Notes: a model not told the origin generated them from the letters alone. 7,000 nt of DNA from an uncultured Bacilli bacterium (GCA_947584955.1 CANPWS010000066.1:1-7000); one strand, 5' to 3'. Counted from the stretch's first letter, positions 1 to 4,963 are shown. Program-made: numbers and translations.

Positions 1-564
1 CATGCTGGTGGCTATACAATGATGACACCTAAAGAAGAAACGTTTAACTATACTAAAAAAGAGTTATTAGAATCAATATGTGGTTTATTAGGTGGACGTG
101 TAGCCGAAGAAGTAACATTTAAAGAAATTACAACTGGTGCTCACGATGATTTTAAAAAGGCTACTAAAATTGCAAGAAGTATGGTAACAGAATACGGTAT
201 GAGTAATTTAGGACCAATGATGTTAGAAGAACCAGATGGAAATACTTTCTTAGGAAGAGATTACACAAAAAATAGAAATATTTCTGATAAAGTTGCACAC
301 GAAATAGATGAAGAAATGCGTAGTATTATAAATACTTGTTATGAAAGAACTAAAAAAATAATTAGTGAAAATAAAGATTTATTAAAATTAATTGCAGATA
401 CTTTATTAGAAGAAGAAACAATAACTAAAGAACAAATTGATTATTTAGTAGAACACGGTCATTTACCAAAAGATGATATTACCGAAGAAGAAGATATTGA
501 AAAAGACGAAAGTGAAAAAACTACTAAAGAAGATAAAAATAAAAAAAAGAAAAGCGAAGAATAA
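1..564 (+). CDS. ftsH: ATP-dependent zinc metalloprotease FtsH, C-terminal part
   Basis: This is the last 187 residues of FtsH, the membrane-anchored hexameric AAA+ protease that degrades damaged membrane proteins and some regulators. The gene is open at base 1, so the ATPase domain and the HExxH zinc site lie outside the window. What remains is the M41 peptidase domain. It begins HAGGYTMMTPKEE, contains GGRVAEEVTF, and has TGAHDDFKKATKIARSMV around fragment residues 46-63. By family knowledge the second Asp of HDDF is the third zinc ligand. Helices of the M41 fold follow (LIADTLLEEETITKEQIDYL). The tail of about 35 residues is rich in Asp, Glu and Lys, as is common in FtsH tails. The Met at base 19 is internal, not a start. 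The gene converges on the divIC operon and is closed by a hairpin 3 bases after its stop. In B. subtilis ftsH lies in the same chromosomal neighbourhood as divIC. Confidence 0.97.
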   Translation, partial: HAGGYTMMTPKEETFNYTKKELLESICGLLGGRVAEEVTFKEITTGAHDDFKKATKIARSMVTEYGMSNLGPMMLEEPDGNTFLGRDYTKNRNISDKVAHEIDEEMRSIINTCYERTKKIISENKDLLKLIADTLLEEETITKEQIDYLVEHGHLPKDDITEEEDIEKDESEKTTKEDKNKKKKSEE

Positions 565-567
565 ATA

Positions 568-605
568 AAAGCCACGTTTCTTAGATATAGAAATGTGGTT
601 TTTAT
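568..605 (+). terminator. Intrinsic terminator of ftsH
   Basis: The arms CCACGTTTCT (572-581) and AGAAATGTGG (589-598) pair over ten bases with one G-U pair around a 7-base loop. Flanking A and T bases extend the stem and a T run follows. It starts 3 bases after the ftsH stop. The complement is also followed by a T-rich run, so it may back up termination of the convergent divIC operon. Confidence 0.85.
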
Positions 606-624
606 AATTAAGAACTTCTTATGC

Positions 625-661
625 AAAATTAAAAGGACTGCCTCAATGCTATACAATCCTT
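625..661 (-). terminator. Intrinsic terminator of the yabP-yabQ-divIC operon
   Basis: On the minus strand AAGGATTG (661-654) pairs with CAGTCCTT (640-633), eight pairs with one G-U, around a 13-base loop, followed by TTAATTTT. It lies 16 bases past the divIC stop. On the plus strand it is also followed by a T-rich stretch, so it may work in both directions. Confidence 0.6.
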
Positions 662-677
662 ATTTTTATAACTAGAA

Positions 678-992
678 CTAATCATCTGGTAACCTTATAA
701 TTATTTCCCCTTCTTTAGAATACAAATATTTTTCTCTTGCATATCTTGCAATATAAGTAGGATCAGCTAACTTTTGAATATCTGATTCTAACATTTTTTC
801 TTCTTCATCTAGCTTAACAAGTTCAGATTTCAAAAACTCTTTTTGTTCTTCCATTTCTTTTATTTTTTTAACATTATAGAAAAATTTATAACTTAGCATA
901 GAAATAATAAATCCAAAAAGAAGAAATGCCAAAAATAATCTACCTTTAGCGATTTTTCCAAACTTTTTTTTCTTATAAACTTTCTTTGCTAT
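678..992 (-). CDS. divIC: Cell division protein DivIC (FtsB/DivIC septum-initiator family), probable ATA start
   Basis: DivIC is a single-pass division protein that forms the FtsL-DivIC-DivIB complex at the septum. With the start chosen here it has 104 residues: a very basic cytoplasmic tail (1-18, AKKVYKKKK...), a membrane helix (about 19-36), a charged coiled coil (about 41-75), and the family's C-terminal block with DPTYIARYAREKY and GEIIIRLPD. Most pipelines would call the in-frame TTG at 932, giving 84 residues. That start deletes the basic tail and has only a weak AAAGG ribosome site. Upstream, AGAAGGTGAT (1005-996) is nearly a full match to the anti-Shine-Dalgarno and sits at ideal distance from an ATA codon at 992-990, with an in-frame stop shortly above. 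I therefore infer an ATA start, or a base change or error in an ATG. The gene is last in yabP-yabQ-divIC, the same order as in B. subtilis, and has its own promoter. Family certain; start about 0.6. Confidence 0.9.
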   Translation of the reverse strand: MAKKVYKKKKFGKIAKGRLFLAFLLFGFIISMLSYKFFYNVKKIKEMEEQKEFLKSELVKLDEEEKMLESDIQKLADPTYIARYAREKYLYSKEGEIIIRLPDD

Positions 993-995
993 ATT

Positions 996-1005
996 ATCAC
1001 CTTCT
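996..1005 (-). promoter_or_regulatory. Strong ribosome binding site of divIC
   Basis: AGAAGGTGAT read on the minus strand matches nine of ten bases of AGGAGGTGAT. The AGAAGG core is 7 bases from the ATA codon at 992. No ATG, GTG or TTG occurs at a usable distance, so this site is the main argument for the ATA start of divIC. Confidence 0.75.
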
Positions 1006-1017
1006 TCTATTAATTAC

Positions 1018-1026
1018 ATTATAGCA
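1018..1026 (-). promoter_or_regulatory. Extended -10 promoter for divIC
   Basis: The minus strand reads TGCTATAAT, a perfect extended -10 element (TG at 1026-1025, TATAAT at 1023-1018). The -35 region is poor (TTTGTA at 18 bases, followed by an A tract), as is tolerated with an extended -10. The predicted start near 1011 gives a leader of about 19 bases carrying the divIC ribosome site. The element lies just after the yabQ stop. Confidence 0.6.
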
Positions 1027-1029
1027 CAC

Positions 1030-1311
1030 TTAATTTTTTTTTACAAACAATTTACTATGTACAAAATTAGAAAAAATATAACCTAATATTATCATTAAGA
1101 AAAAATAGTAATGTATAATTCCATTATTAATTTGTAAAAGAAATAAGAAATAAATAATTGCTATAACTAATGAAAATAAAATTGAAATAATAATTCTAAC
1201 ATATATTTTTTTACTATAAATATACTTATATAAAATTTCTAAAAGTAAATAAATTAAAAGTCCGTATATAAAAGAAAAGATTAATGAAAAAATTTGAATT
1301 TTTAATATCAT
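1030..1311 (-). CDS. yabQ: Sporulation membrane protein YabQ
   Basis: YabQ is a mother-cell membrane protein needed for spore cortex synthesis in B. subtilis; its biochemical role is unknown. The 93 residues are almost all hydrophobic, with membrane segments at roughly 3-28, 37-59 and 66-83. The stretch INNGIIHYYFFLMIILGY (about 61-78) fits the conserved YabQ block with an N-x-G followed by aromatic residues and LG. The protein is shorter than many YabQ proteins, which often have longer C-terminal tails. Its ATG overlaps the yabP stop by one base (TAATG) and there is no clear ribosome site, so translation is probably coupled to yabP. Recognition rests on this block plus the yabP-yabQ-divIC order; sequence similarity in such a small hydrophobic protein is weak evidence alone. 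Confidence 0.85.
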   Translation of the reverse strand: MILKIQIFSLIFSFIYGLLIYLLLEILYKYIYSKKIYVRIIISILFSLVIAIIYFLFLLQINNGIIHYYFFLMIILGYIFSNFVHSKLFVKKN

Positions 1312-1604
1312 TATTTAAATAATTTAGTTATTATAGAACTTTCTTTATCTTTTTTAGCACCAGATTCTATATAAGCCATACTATCTAATCTTCCTTTTAT
1401 TGAAACATTTCCTTGATAAGTATCTAATTTTATTATTTCCAAATCTTCCCCTTTAATTACTAAAAAACCTAAAGTAGTTTCCATAAAAAACTCTTCATTA
1501 TCAAAACTTTCTATTTTTTTTACACCTGTTACTAAAATATTTTTTCTTTCGGAAATTGAAATCCCATGATTAAAGGTATTTTCTAATTCTTTTGTCTTGT
1601 CCAT
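1311..1604 (-). CDS. yabP: Sporulation protein YabP
   Basis: YabP belongs to the YabP/YqfC family, small soluble proteins made in the mother cell and needed for cortex assembly. The 97 residues show the family pattern: ERKNILVTGVKKIESFDNEE (about 19-38), then METTLGFLVIKGEDLEI and a strand-rich region ending GNVSIKGRLDSMAYIE, consistent with a small beta-structured protein. The ATG at 1604 is preceded by AGGAGGA (1615-1609) at good distance. The gene is cut off from spoVG by a terminator and starts the yabP-yabQ-divIC unit. In B. subtilis yabP and yabQ are under sigma-E, and a sigma-E-like motif is visible upstream here. Confidence 0.93.
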   Translation of the reverse strand: MDKTKELENTFNHGISISERKNILVTGVKKIESFDNEEFFMETTLGFLVIKGEDLEIIKLDTYQGNVSIKGRLDSMAYIESGAKKDKESSIITKLFK

Positions 1605-1620
1605 ATAATCCTCCTAGAAA

Positions 1621-1648
1621 ATTATATGTTAAAGAATATTAATTATAA
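1621..1648 (-). promoter_or_regulatory. Candidate sigma-E-type promoter of yabP
   Basis: Only about 35 bases lie between the spoVG terminator and the yabP ribosome site, so the promoter must be here unless there is read-through. The minus strand shows TTATAAT (1648-1642), 13 bases, then CATATAAT (1628-1621), a fair match to the known sigma-E pattern (KMATATT, about 14, CATACANT). A sigma-A -10 (TATAAT, 1626-1621) overlaps but has no -35. The start would fall at the ribosome site, giving a very short leader. AT-rich background makes chance matches easy. Confidence 0.3.
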
Positions 1649-1649
1649 C

Positions 1650-1674
1650 AAAAAAAAAACTCTTAATAGAGTTT
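1650..1674 (-). terminator. Intrinsic terminator of spoVG
   Basis: On the minus strand AAACTCT (1674-1668) pairs perfectly with AGAGTTT (1663-1657) around a 4-base loop, followed by seven T. Two bases of the spoVG stop codon (1675-1673) form the start of the stem. Confidence 0.88.
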
Positions 1675-1939
1675 ATTCTGCACTTTCATATGCTTTTAAA
1701 ATTTCATCTGTAAACATTTGACGAGTTTCTTTATTTATAGGATGAGCTACATCTTCATGTACAGTGCCTTCAGCAGTATATTTTTCTCTACTAGGCATTG
1801 CAATAAATAATCCTCCATCTCCTTCAATAATTCTAATTCCTCTTACTACAAAGCAATCATCCAAAGTTACTGAAGCGATTCCTCTCATCCTTGAATTTTC
1901 TTTTTCAACTTTATGAACATTTACTGAAGTAATCTTCAT
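1673..1939 (-). CDS. spoVG: SpoVG, septation and sporulation regulator (nucleic-acid-binding)
   Basis: SpoVG is a small nucleic-acid-binding regulator conserved across Bacillota; it affects asymmetric septation, cortex formation and, in other species, virulence and capsule genes. The 88 residues match the family along their whole length: MKITSVNVHKVE at the start, MRGIASVTLDDCFVVRGIRI (18-37), GLFIAMPSR (43-51) and DVAHPIN (63-69). An upstream in-frame ATG at 1966 would add nine residues but has no ribosome site. AGAAGGAG (1958-1951) precedes the ATG at 1939 at slightly long spacing, and family proteins begin at this Met. The gene looks monocistronic: it has a sigma-A-like promoter before it and a terminator at its stop. 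The purR and ridA genes that precede spoVG in B. subtilis are missing; veg is the upstream neighbour. Confidence 0.96.
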   Translation of the reverse strand: MKITSVNVHKVEKENSRMRGIASVTLDDCFVVRGIRIIEGDGGLFIAMPSREKYTAEGTVHEDVAHPINKETRQMFTDEILKAYESAE

Positions 1940-1950
1940 GTGTCTCAACT

Positions 1951-1958
1951 CTCCTTCT
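1951..1958 (-). promoter_or_regulatory. Ribosome binding site that sets the spoVG start
   Basis: AGAAGGAG on the minus strand, 11 bases before the ATG at 1939. It lies downstream of the alternative ATG at 1966, which has no such site, and so decides for the shorter 88-residue product. Confidence 0.75.
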
Positions 1959-1979
1959 AGAAACATTATTTCTAATTAC

Positions 1980-2008
1980 ATTTTATATTAAATCATATTA
2001 AAAATCAA
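1980..2008 (-). promoter_or_regulatory. Probable sigma-A promoter of spoVG
   Basis: The minus strand reads TTGATT (2008-2003), exactly 17 bases, then TAAAAT (1985-1980). The predicted start is near 1973, leaving a leader of about 34 bases with the ribosome site. No sigma-H motif (AGGA... GAAT), which drives spoVG in B. subtilis, is visible. Confidence 0.6.
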
Positions 2009-2016
2009 GTATTTTG

Positions 2017-2238
2017 TTATATTTTGTCAAAAAAAATTTCAATAGTGTTTGTTAAAATATCACAATAATTAAAACTCTTAATTTCATCTGTATCCAATTT
2101 TACAATAAAAATATTATTATAAACCTCTTTTATAACTCCATTATAATCTTCTTTTTTATTTCTACTACCATTATAAATAATTTTTACACTCTTTCCAATG
2201 TTATTATTAATACTTTCTTTTATTTTTTTTAATGTCAT
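2017..2238 (-). CDS. veg: Veg family protein
   Basis: Veg is a small Bacillota protein of the SH3-like beta-barrel type; in B. subtilis it is abundantly transcribed and has been linked to biofilm gene control and spore outgrowth. The 73 residues align with the family: an N-terminal helix (LKKIKESINNNIGKSVKI), N-G-S-R (24-27) where the family has N-G-G-R, then GVIKEVYNNIFIVKLD (34-49) and the ending YCDILTNTIEIFF. It is somewhat shorter than B. subtilis Veg. AGGAGGTG (2250-2243) gives a very strong ribosome site 6 bases from the ATG. The stop of yabG is only 15 bases upstream, so veg is probably read from the yabG transcript. I looked for a separate sigma-A promoter in the end of yabG and found no convincing one. 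Confidence 0.88.
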   Translation of the reverse strand: MTLKKIKESINNNIGKSVKIIYNGSRNKKEDYNGVIKEVYNNIFIVKLDTDEIKSFNYCDILTNTIEIFFDKI

Positions 2239-2253
2239 TAAACACCTCCTATA

Positions 2254-3015
2254 TTATCTTGGATATCCAATATACATAGTACCTTTTGTTATTATTCCTC
2301 CTATTCCATCACTCTTATATCTTGTACTATTTAATATTTTAAGCAAATCAATATTAGTATTTCGATCAGAAAATGCGACCATAGTTGCAACGATTGCAGG
2401 GTCTAACGCATGAATATTAATTTTTTTAGGACTAGATGCAAAATTAGAACCTGCTTTAATTAATTCTTCATAATCCGATTGACAAGCACCAGATATTATA
2501 ATTAATTTGTCTTGTGATTTTTCATATTTTCTTGCTTCTCTTACTGCTTCAGCAAAATTACTAGTATTTTTATATTGAGTATTATTTCTTTTTTTACGAT
2601 AATAAGCATCATGTCCAGTGAGTACTAAAATATCTGGTCTATATTTTTCTAATAATGAAAAAATATTATTGGCAAATTCATCTTCTTTTAAATAAATTCC
2701 ATATGCTTTAATTTTATTTTTGTCATAAAAATTCATACATTTTTGTAAATAATCTTTATCCCCATCAATATGTAGTACTTTTCCTGGAAGATAAAAATAC
2801 TCATTTCTATCTAACGTTCGATAATTATTAATCTCTGGGTCAAAGTCATTTTTTACTTCCGATGATACATGTACTAAATCTTCTTTAGTACTATCTGCAC
2901 AAAGTCTTACACTAACTCCTTTTAATATATAATTATCATTAGCAATATCTATAATTTGAAATACTATATCATTGTCATATGATTTTCTAGTAACATAGTC
3001 ACCAATAGCAAACAT
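2254..3015 (-). CDS. yabG: YabG, sporulation-specific coat-processing protease
   Basis: YabG (peptidase family U57) cleaves spore coat proteins in the mother cell, allowing coat maturation and cross-linking; in Clostridioides difficile it also processes germination proteins. With the ATG at 3015 the product has 253 residues. An N-terminal SH3-like part (FAIGDYVTRKSYDNDIVFQI) leads to LPGKVLHIDGD (76-86), RPDILVLTGHDAY with H135, and IISGACQSDYE with C178. His and Cys are the residues considered catalytic in the family. NFASSPKKINIHALDP (191-206) and the end GIGGIITKGTMYIGYP are also typical. It is shorter than the B. subtilis protein, mainly through loss of a charged linker after the first domain. 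A GTG at 3024 would add three residues; the ATG with GGGTGA 5 bases before it fits better. Veg follows within 15 bases, and a microprotein gene is divergent. Confidence 0.97.
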   Translation of the reverse strand: MFAIGDYVTRKSYDNDIVFQIIDIANDNYILKGVSVRLCADSTKEDLVHVSSEVKNDFDPEINNYRTLDRNEYFYLPGKVLHIDGDKDYLQKCMNFYDKNKIKAYGIYLKEDEFANNIFSLLEKYRPDILVLTGHDAYYRKKRNNTQYKNTSNFAEAVREARKYEKSQDKLIIISGACQSDYEELIKAGSNFASSPKKINIHALDPAIVATMVAFSDRNTNIDLLKILNSTRYKSDGIGGIITKGTMYIGYPR

Positions 3016-3031
3016 TGATCTCACCCATAAA

Positions 3032-3060
3032 AATATATGATAATTCTTCTTATAAAATTA
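3032..3060 (-). promoter_or_regulatory. Candidate sigma-E-type promoter of yabG
   Basis: The minus strand reads TAATTTT (3060-3054), 14 bases, then CATATATT (3039-3032). This matches six of seven and, counting the free position, seven of eight bases of the known sigma-E pattern at its usual spacing. The predicted start near 3025 is at the ribosome site. B. subtilis yabG is known to be late and sigma-K dependent; a CATA half-site is shared by both factors. Weak in AT-rich DNA. Confidence 0.35.
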
Positions 3061-3159
3061 CAAATTTTAATTGTTACAGCAATAAATTATTTTATTAGGT
3101 ATCCATTATAATCAATAATTTTAAATTAATATAAACTATACTGAAAGGAGTAATATAAA

Positions 3160-3321
3160 ATGTACGGATATGGTTATGGTGGATATGGTTATGATGGTTT
3201 TGGCGGTGGTAATTGGCTTTGGATAATAATAGTCGTATTAATTATTTTCTTTGTATTATTCTGGGGTAATGGTAATAACAATTGTGGATGCAACAATAGA
3301 CCACCACAAAATTGTTGTTAA
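3160..3321 (+). CDS. Gly/Tyr-rich, Cys-tailed membrane microprotein (YjcZ-like, probable spore protein)
   Basis: A 53-residue protein in three parts: a Gly/Tyr repeat (MYGYGYGGYGYDGFGGG, 1-17), a single hydrophobic segment (about 19-36, rich in Ile, Val, Phe and flanked by Trp), and a polar tail rich in Asn with four Cys (C42, C44 and a final CC at 52-53). AAAGGAG (3144-3150) lies 9 bases before the ATG and a terminator begins one base after the stop, so it is a complete one-gene unit. The layout resembles the tiny YjcZ/SscA family of B. subtilis spore proteins, but those lack the Asn/Cys tail; I infer a spore-coat or mother-cell membrane role, not a proven one. It is divergent from yabG and convergent with ksgA. 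TATAAACTA at 3130-3138 resembles a sigma-K -10, with no clear -35. Confidence 0.65.
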   Translation: MYGYGYGGYGYDGFGGGNWLWIIIVVLIIFFVLFWGNGNNNCGCNNRPPQNCC

Positions 3322-3322
3322 C

Positions 3323-3356
3323 AAAAAAAGCATTCTCTCTTAAGAGTGCTTTTTTT
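3323..3356. terminator. Bidirectional terminator between the microprotein gene and ksgA
   Basis: AAAAAAAGCATTCT (3323-3336) pairs with AGAGTGCTTTTTTT (3343-3356) with one G-U pair around a 6-base loop. A run of seven T follows on both strands. It starts one base after the microprotein stop. On the minus strand the final codons of ksgA form one arm and its stop codon (3342-3340) lies in the loop. Confidence 0.92.
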
Positions 3357-4152
3357 CCAATTCATAAAGTGTATTTGCTAAATCTATAAATACTTCTACA
3401 CTAACATTCTCCGCTCTATCTGTTAATTTTAAATTATATTTGTTTAATATATCATTTACAACAGATAAATTGTAATTACTTAAATTATTTTTTAAATTTT
3501 TTCTTTTATATTTAAAACTATCTTTTAATAATTTTTCAAAATATAATTTATTATTTATAATAATTTCTTTATCTTTTTTAGTAAGCATTATAACGGCACT
3601 ATCTACATTTGGTACTGGAGTAAATGAATTTCTGGATACTTTAAATAATTTTTTTGCATCATATAATGAATTTACATAAGCAGTAATATATCCATAATCT
3701 TTTGTACCTGGTTTTGAGCATAATCTATCTGCAACTTCATTTTGTACCATTATAATTATTTTATCTGCGGATATTTCTTTAATTAACTTATCAATAATAG
3801 GCGATGTAATATAATATGGTAAATTTGCTATAACATATAATTTTTTATAATCATATATTTTTATTTCTTTAGCTATATCTTCTTTTAAAAAATCATTAAA
3901 TATTATTTTGTAATTTTCAAAATTACCAAGATTATTATTTAAAATTTCTTTTAGGCGTAAATCTATTTCGTATAAAATAGAAAATTTACATTGGGGTATT
4001 ATTTTACTTGAAAGCATTCCTGAACCTGGTCCTATTTCTATAACTAAAGTCTCTTTATCTATATTTGATAAATCTACTATTTTTTGTATTACATTAATAT
4101 CATTTATAAAATTTTGACCCAATGATTTTTTATATTCAAAATTTTTTAACAT
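3340..4152 (-). CDS. rsmA: 16S rRNA (adenine(1518)-N6/adenine(1519)-N6)-dimethyltransferase
   Basis: RsmA (KsgA) uses S-adenosylmethionine to dimethylate two adjacent adenosines in helix 45 of 16S rRNA late in small-subunit assembly. The 270-residue product has the usual length and motifs: SLGQNFI (10-16), the methionine-cofactor loop VIEIGPGSG (37-45), the acidic YEID (61-64), the catalytic NLPYY (110-114), MVQNEVADRL (135-144) and FTPVPNVDSAV (177-187), then a basic helical C-terminal domain ending in ELEKKHS. The ATG at 4152 is preceded by GAGGG at about 6 bases. It has its own promoter, and terminators close both its upstream neighbour and itself, so it stands alone. In B. subtilis rnmV (the 5S rRNA maturase gene) lies just upstream; here it is absent and a 3D-domain gene takes that place. 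Confidence 0.98.
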   Translation of the reverse strand: MLKNFEYKKSLGQNFINDINVIQKIVDLSNIDKETLVIEIGPGSGMLSSKIIPQCKFSILYEIDLRLKEILNNNLGNFENYKIIFNDFLKEDIAKEIKIYDYKKLYVIANLPYYITSPIIDKLIKEISADKIIIMVQNEVADRLCSKPGTKDYGYITAYVNSLYDAKKLFKVSRNSFTPVPNVDSAVIMLTKKDKEIIINNKLYFEKLLKDSFKYKRKNLKNNLSNYNLSVVNDILNKYNLKLTDRAENVSVEVFIDLANTLYELEKKHS

Positions 4153-4169
4153 AATTTTCCCTCAATACA

Positions 4170-4198
4170 ATTAAATAATATGTTTGAATTTTTGTCAA
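4170..4198 (-). promoter_or_regulatory. Sigma-A promoter of rsmA
   Basis: The minus strand reads TTGACA (4198-4193), 17 bases, then TTTAAT (4175-4170): a perfect -35 and five of six at the -10. It starts straight after the T run of the preceding terminator. The start near 4163 falls on the GAGGG ribosome site, so the leader would be only about 11 bases. Confidence 0.75.
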
Positions 4199-4199
4199 G

Positions 4200-4229
4200 A
4201 AAAAAAGAATAGATTAACCTCCTATTCTT
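4200..4229 (-). terminator. Intrinsic terminator of the 3D-domain gene
   Basis: AGAATAG (4228-4222) pairs with CTATTCT (4212-4206) on the minus strand around a 9-base loop and is followed by a T run. The stop codon of the gene (4216-4214) lies in the loop. Confidence 0.8.
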
Positions 4230-4900
4230 AATATTTCAAATGTTACATTAAATGTTCTTGGGATAGCTTCACTTTCACTAAAAGCAAGTAAATCAAAGTT
4301 TGTTAAACATCCCGTTGCACTTCTACAATTATCAAATCCAACTGTTGCACCTCTATCTAAAACTATTGCCATGATAGGATCATTACCTGGAATTGTAATT
4401 CTAACTATTGAATTATAAGGTATACTACTATCTGCAGCTACAATTCTAACATTTCCAAATTCGTAATCATCATATGTAATTGTAAATGCAGGTTGAATAA
4501 CACCATCAACTATATCAGCAATATGATATCCAGATGAAGTTGAAACTCTATTTGTAGTATAATCTCCACATCCATAGCAGTCTGGTCCATATCCAGTTAA
4601 AATTCCAACATAACTACTAAGAACTGGTTTGTTCATAAAATAATTATCAACTACAGGTTCTGGTTCTGTTATATTTTGATTATCGACTCCTAAAGATTCA
4701 AATACTGGTACCTCATTATTAATATCTTGACTTTCTGCGTTTTGCTCTTCTTTATAATAAACTTGTGATAACATTTCCATTTCTTTACTATCAATTTTAA
4801 CTTCTTTAAAATTAATATTTCTAATAGTAAAAAAAACAAACAAAGCACCTATCAATATTTGCGATGAAATAATTAACAGCTTAGGTACTACCTTTTTCAT
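4214..4900 (-). CDS. Membrane-anchored 3D-domain protein (double-psi beta-barrel, probable peptidoglycan-active)
   Basis: The 228-residue product has a basic start and one membrane segment (about 7-26), a polar acidic linker (about 30-92), and a C-terminal domain facing outside. That domain has the three aspartates after which the 3D family is named, in the expected spacing: D157 in AADSSIP, D182 in VLDRGA and D203 in FDLLAFSES. Related double-psi barrels (MltA, YabE and YuiC C-termini) bind or cleave peptidoglycan strands, so a cell-wall role is inferred. It sits where B. subtilis has yabE, between tatD and ksgA, but lacks the DUF348 and G5 domains, so it is a reduced version. Four Cys (C108, C111, C192, C198) lie in the outer domain and could form disulfides or hold a metal. 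The usual DTGG is LDRGA here. The ATG at 4900 has GAGGTGA just before it. It has its own strong promoter and terminator. Confidence 0.8.
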   Translation of the reverse strand: MKKVVPKLLIISSQILIGALFVFFTIRNINFKEVKIDSKEMEMLSQVYYKEEQNAESQDINNEVPVFESLGVDNQNITEPEPVVDNYFMNKPVLSSYVGILTGYGPDCYGCGDYTTNRVSTSSGYHIADIVDGVIQPAFTITYDDYEFGNVRIVAADSSIPYNSIVRITIPGNDPIMAIVLDRGATVGFDNCRSATGCLTNFDLLAFSESEAIPRTFNVTFEILRIGG

Positions 4901-4913
4901 TTAGCTCACCTCT

Positions 4914-4936
4914 ATTATTTTAAACGCTAAAATAAT
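4914..4936. repeat. Perfect inverted repeat at the 3D-gene promoter, possible operator
   Basis: ATTATTTTA (4914-4922) and TAAAATAAT (4928-4936) are exact reverse complements separated by AACGC. The repeat overlaps the -10 element, spans the likely transcription start and ends just before the ribosome site. No T run follows, so it is not a terminator for tatD. It could be a repressor site or a weak leader hairpin. Confidence 0.6.
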
Positions 4937-4963
4937 TCTATCATGAAATAAATTAAAAGTCAA
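4935..4963 (-). promoter_or_regulatory. Strong sigma-A promoter of the 3D-domain gene
   Basis: The minus strand reads TTGACT (4963-4958), 17 bases, then TAGAAT (4940-4935), with TG placed to make an extended -10 (TGATAGAAT). The -35 lies inside the last codons of tatD. The start near 4928 gives a leader of about 28 bases. Confidence 0.8.

Noticed and set aside
459..656. Minus-strand open frame of 65 codons across the ftsH end
   Set aside because: It is antisense to the Lys/Glu-rich FtsH tail and runs through the ftsH terminator; its Ser/Leu/Phe-rich content is what the complement of that tail gives.
1940..1966. Upstream ATG extending SpoVG by nine residues
   Set aside because: No ribosome site precedes it, the real site lies downstream of it, and the family begins at the Met at 1939.
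2259..2270. Perfect palindrome TTGGATATCCAA
   Set aside because: It falls in the conserved IGYP codons at the end of yabG and is explained by coding; no promoter or repeat copy goes with it.
2198..2413. Plus-strand open frame of 71 codons
   Set aside because: It is antisense to the veg start and the yabG end, both firmly identified, and has no ribosome site.
3016..3024. GTG start extending YabG by three residues
   Set aside because: The GTG lies inside the GGGTGA ribosome site that serves the ATG at 3015.
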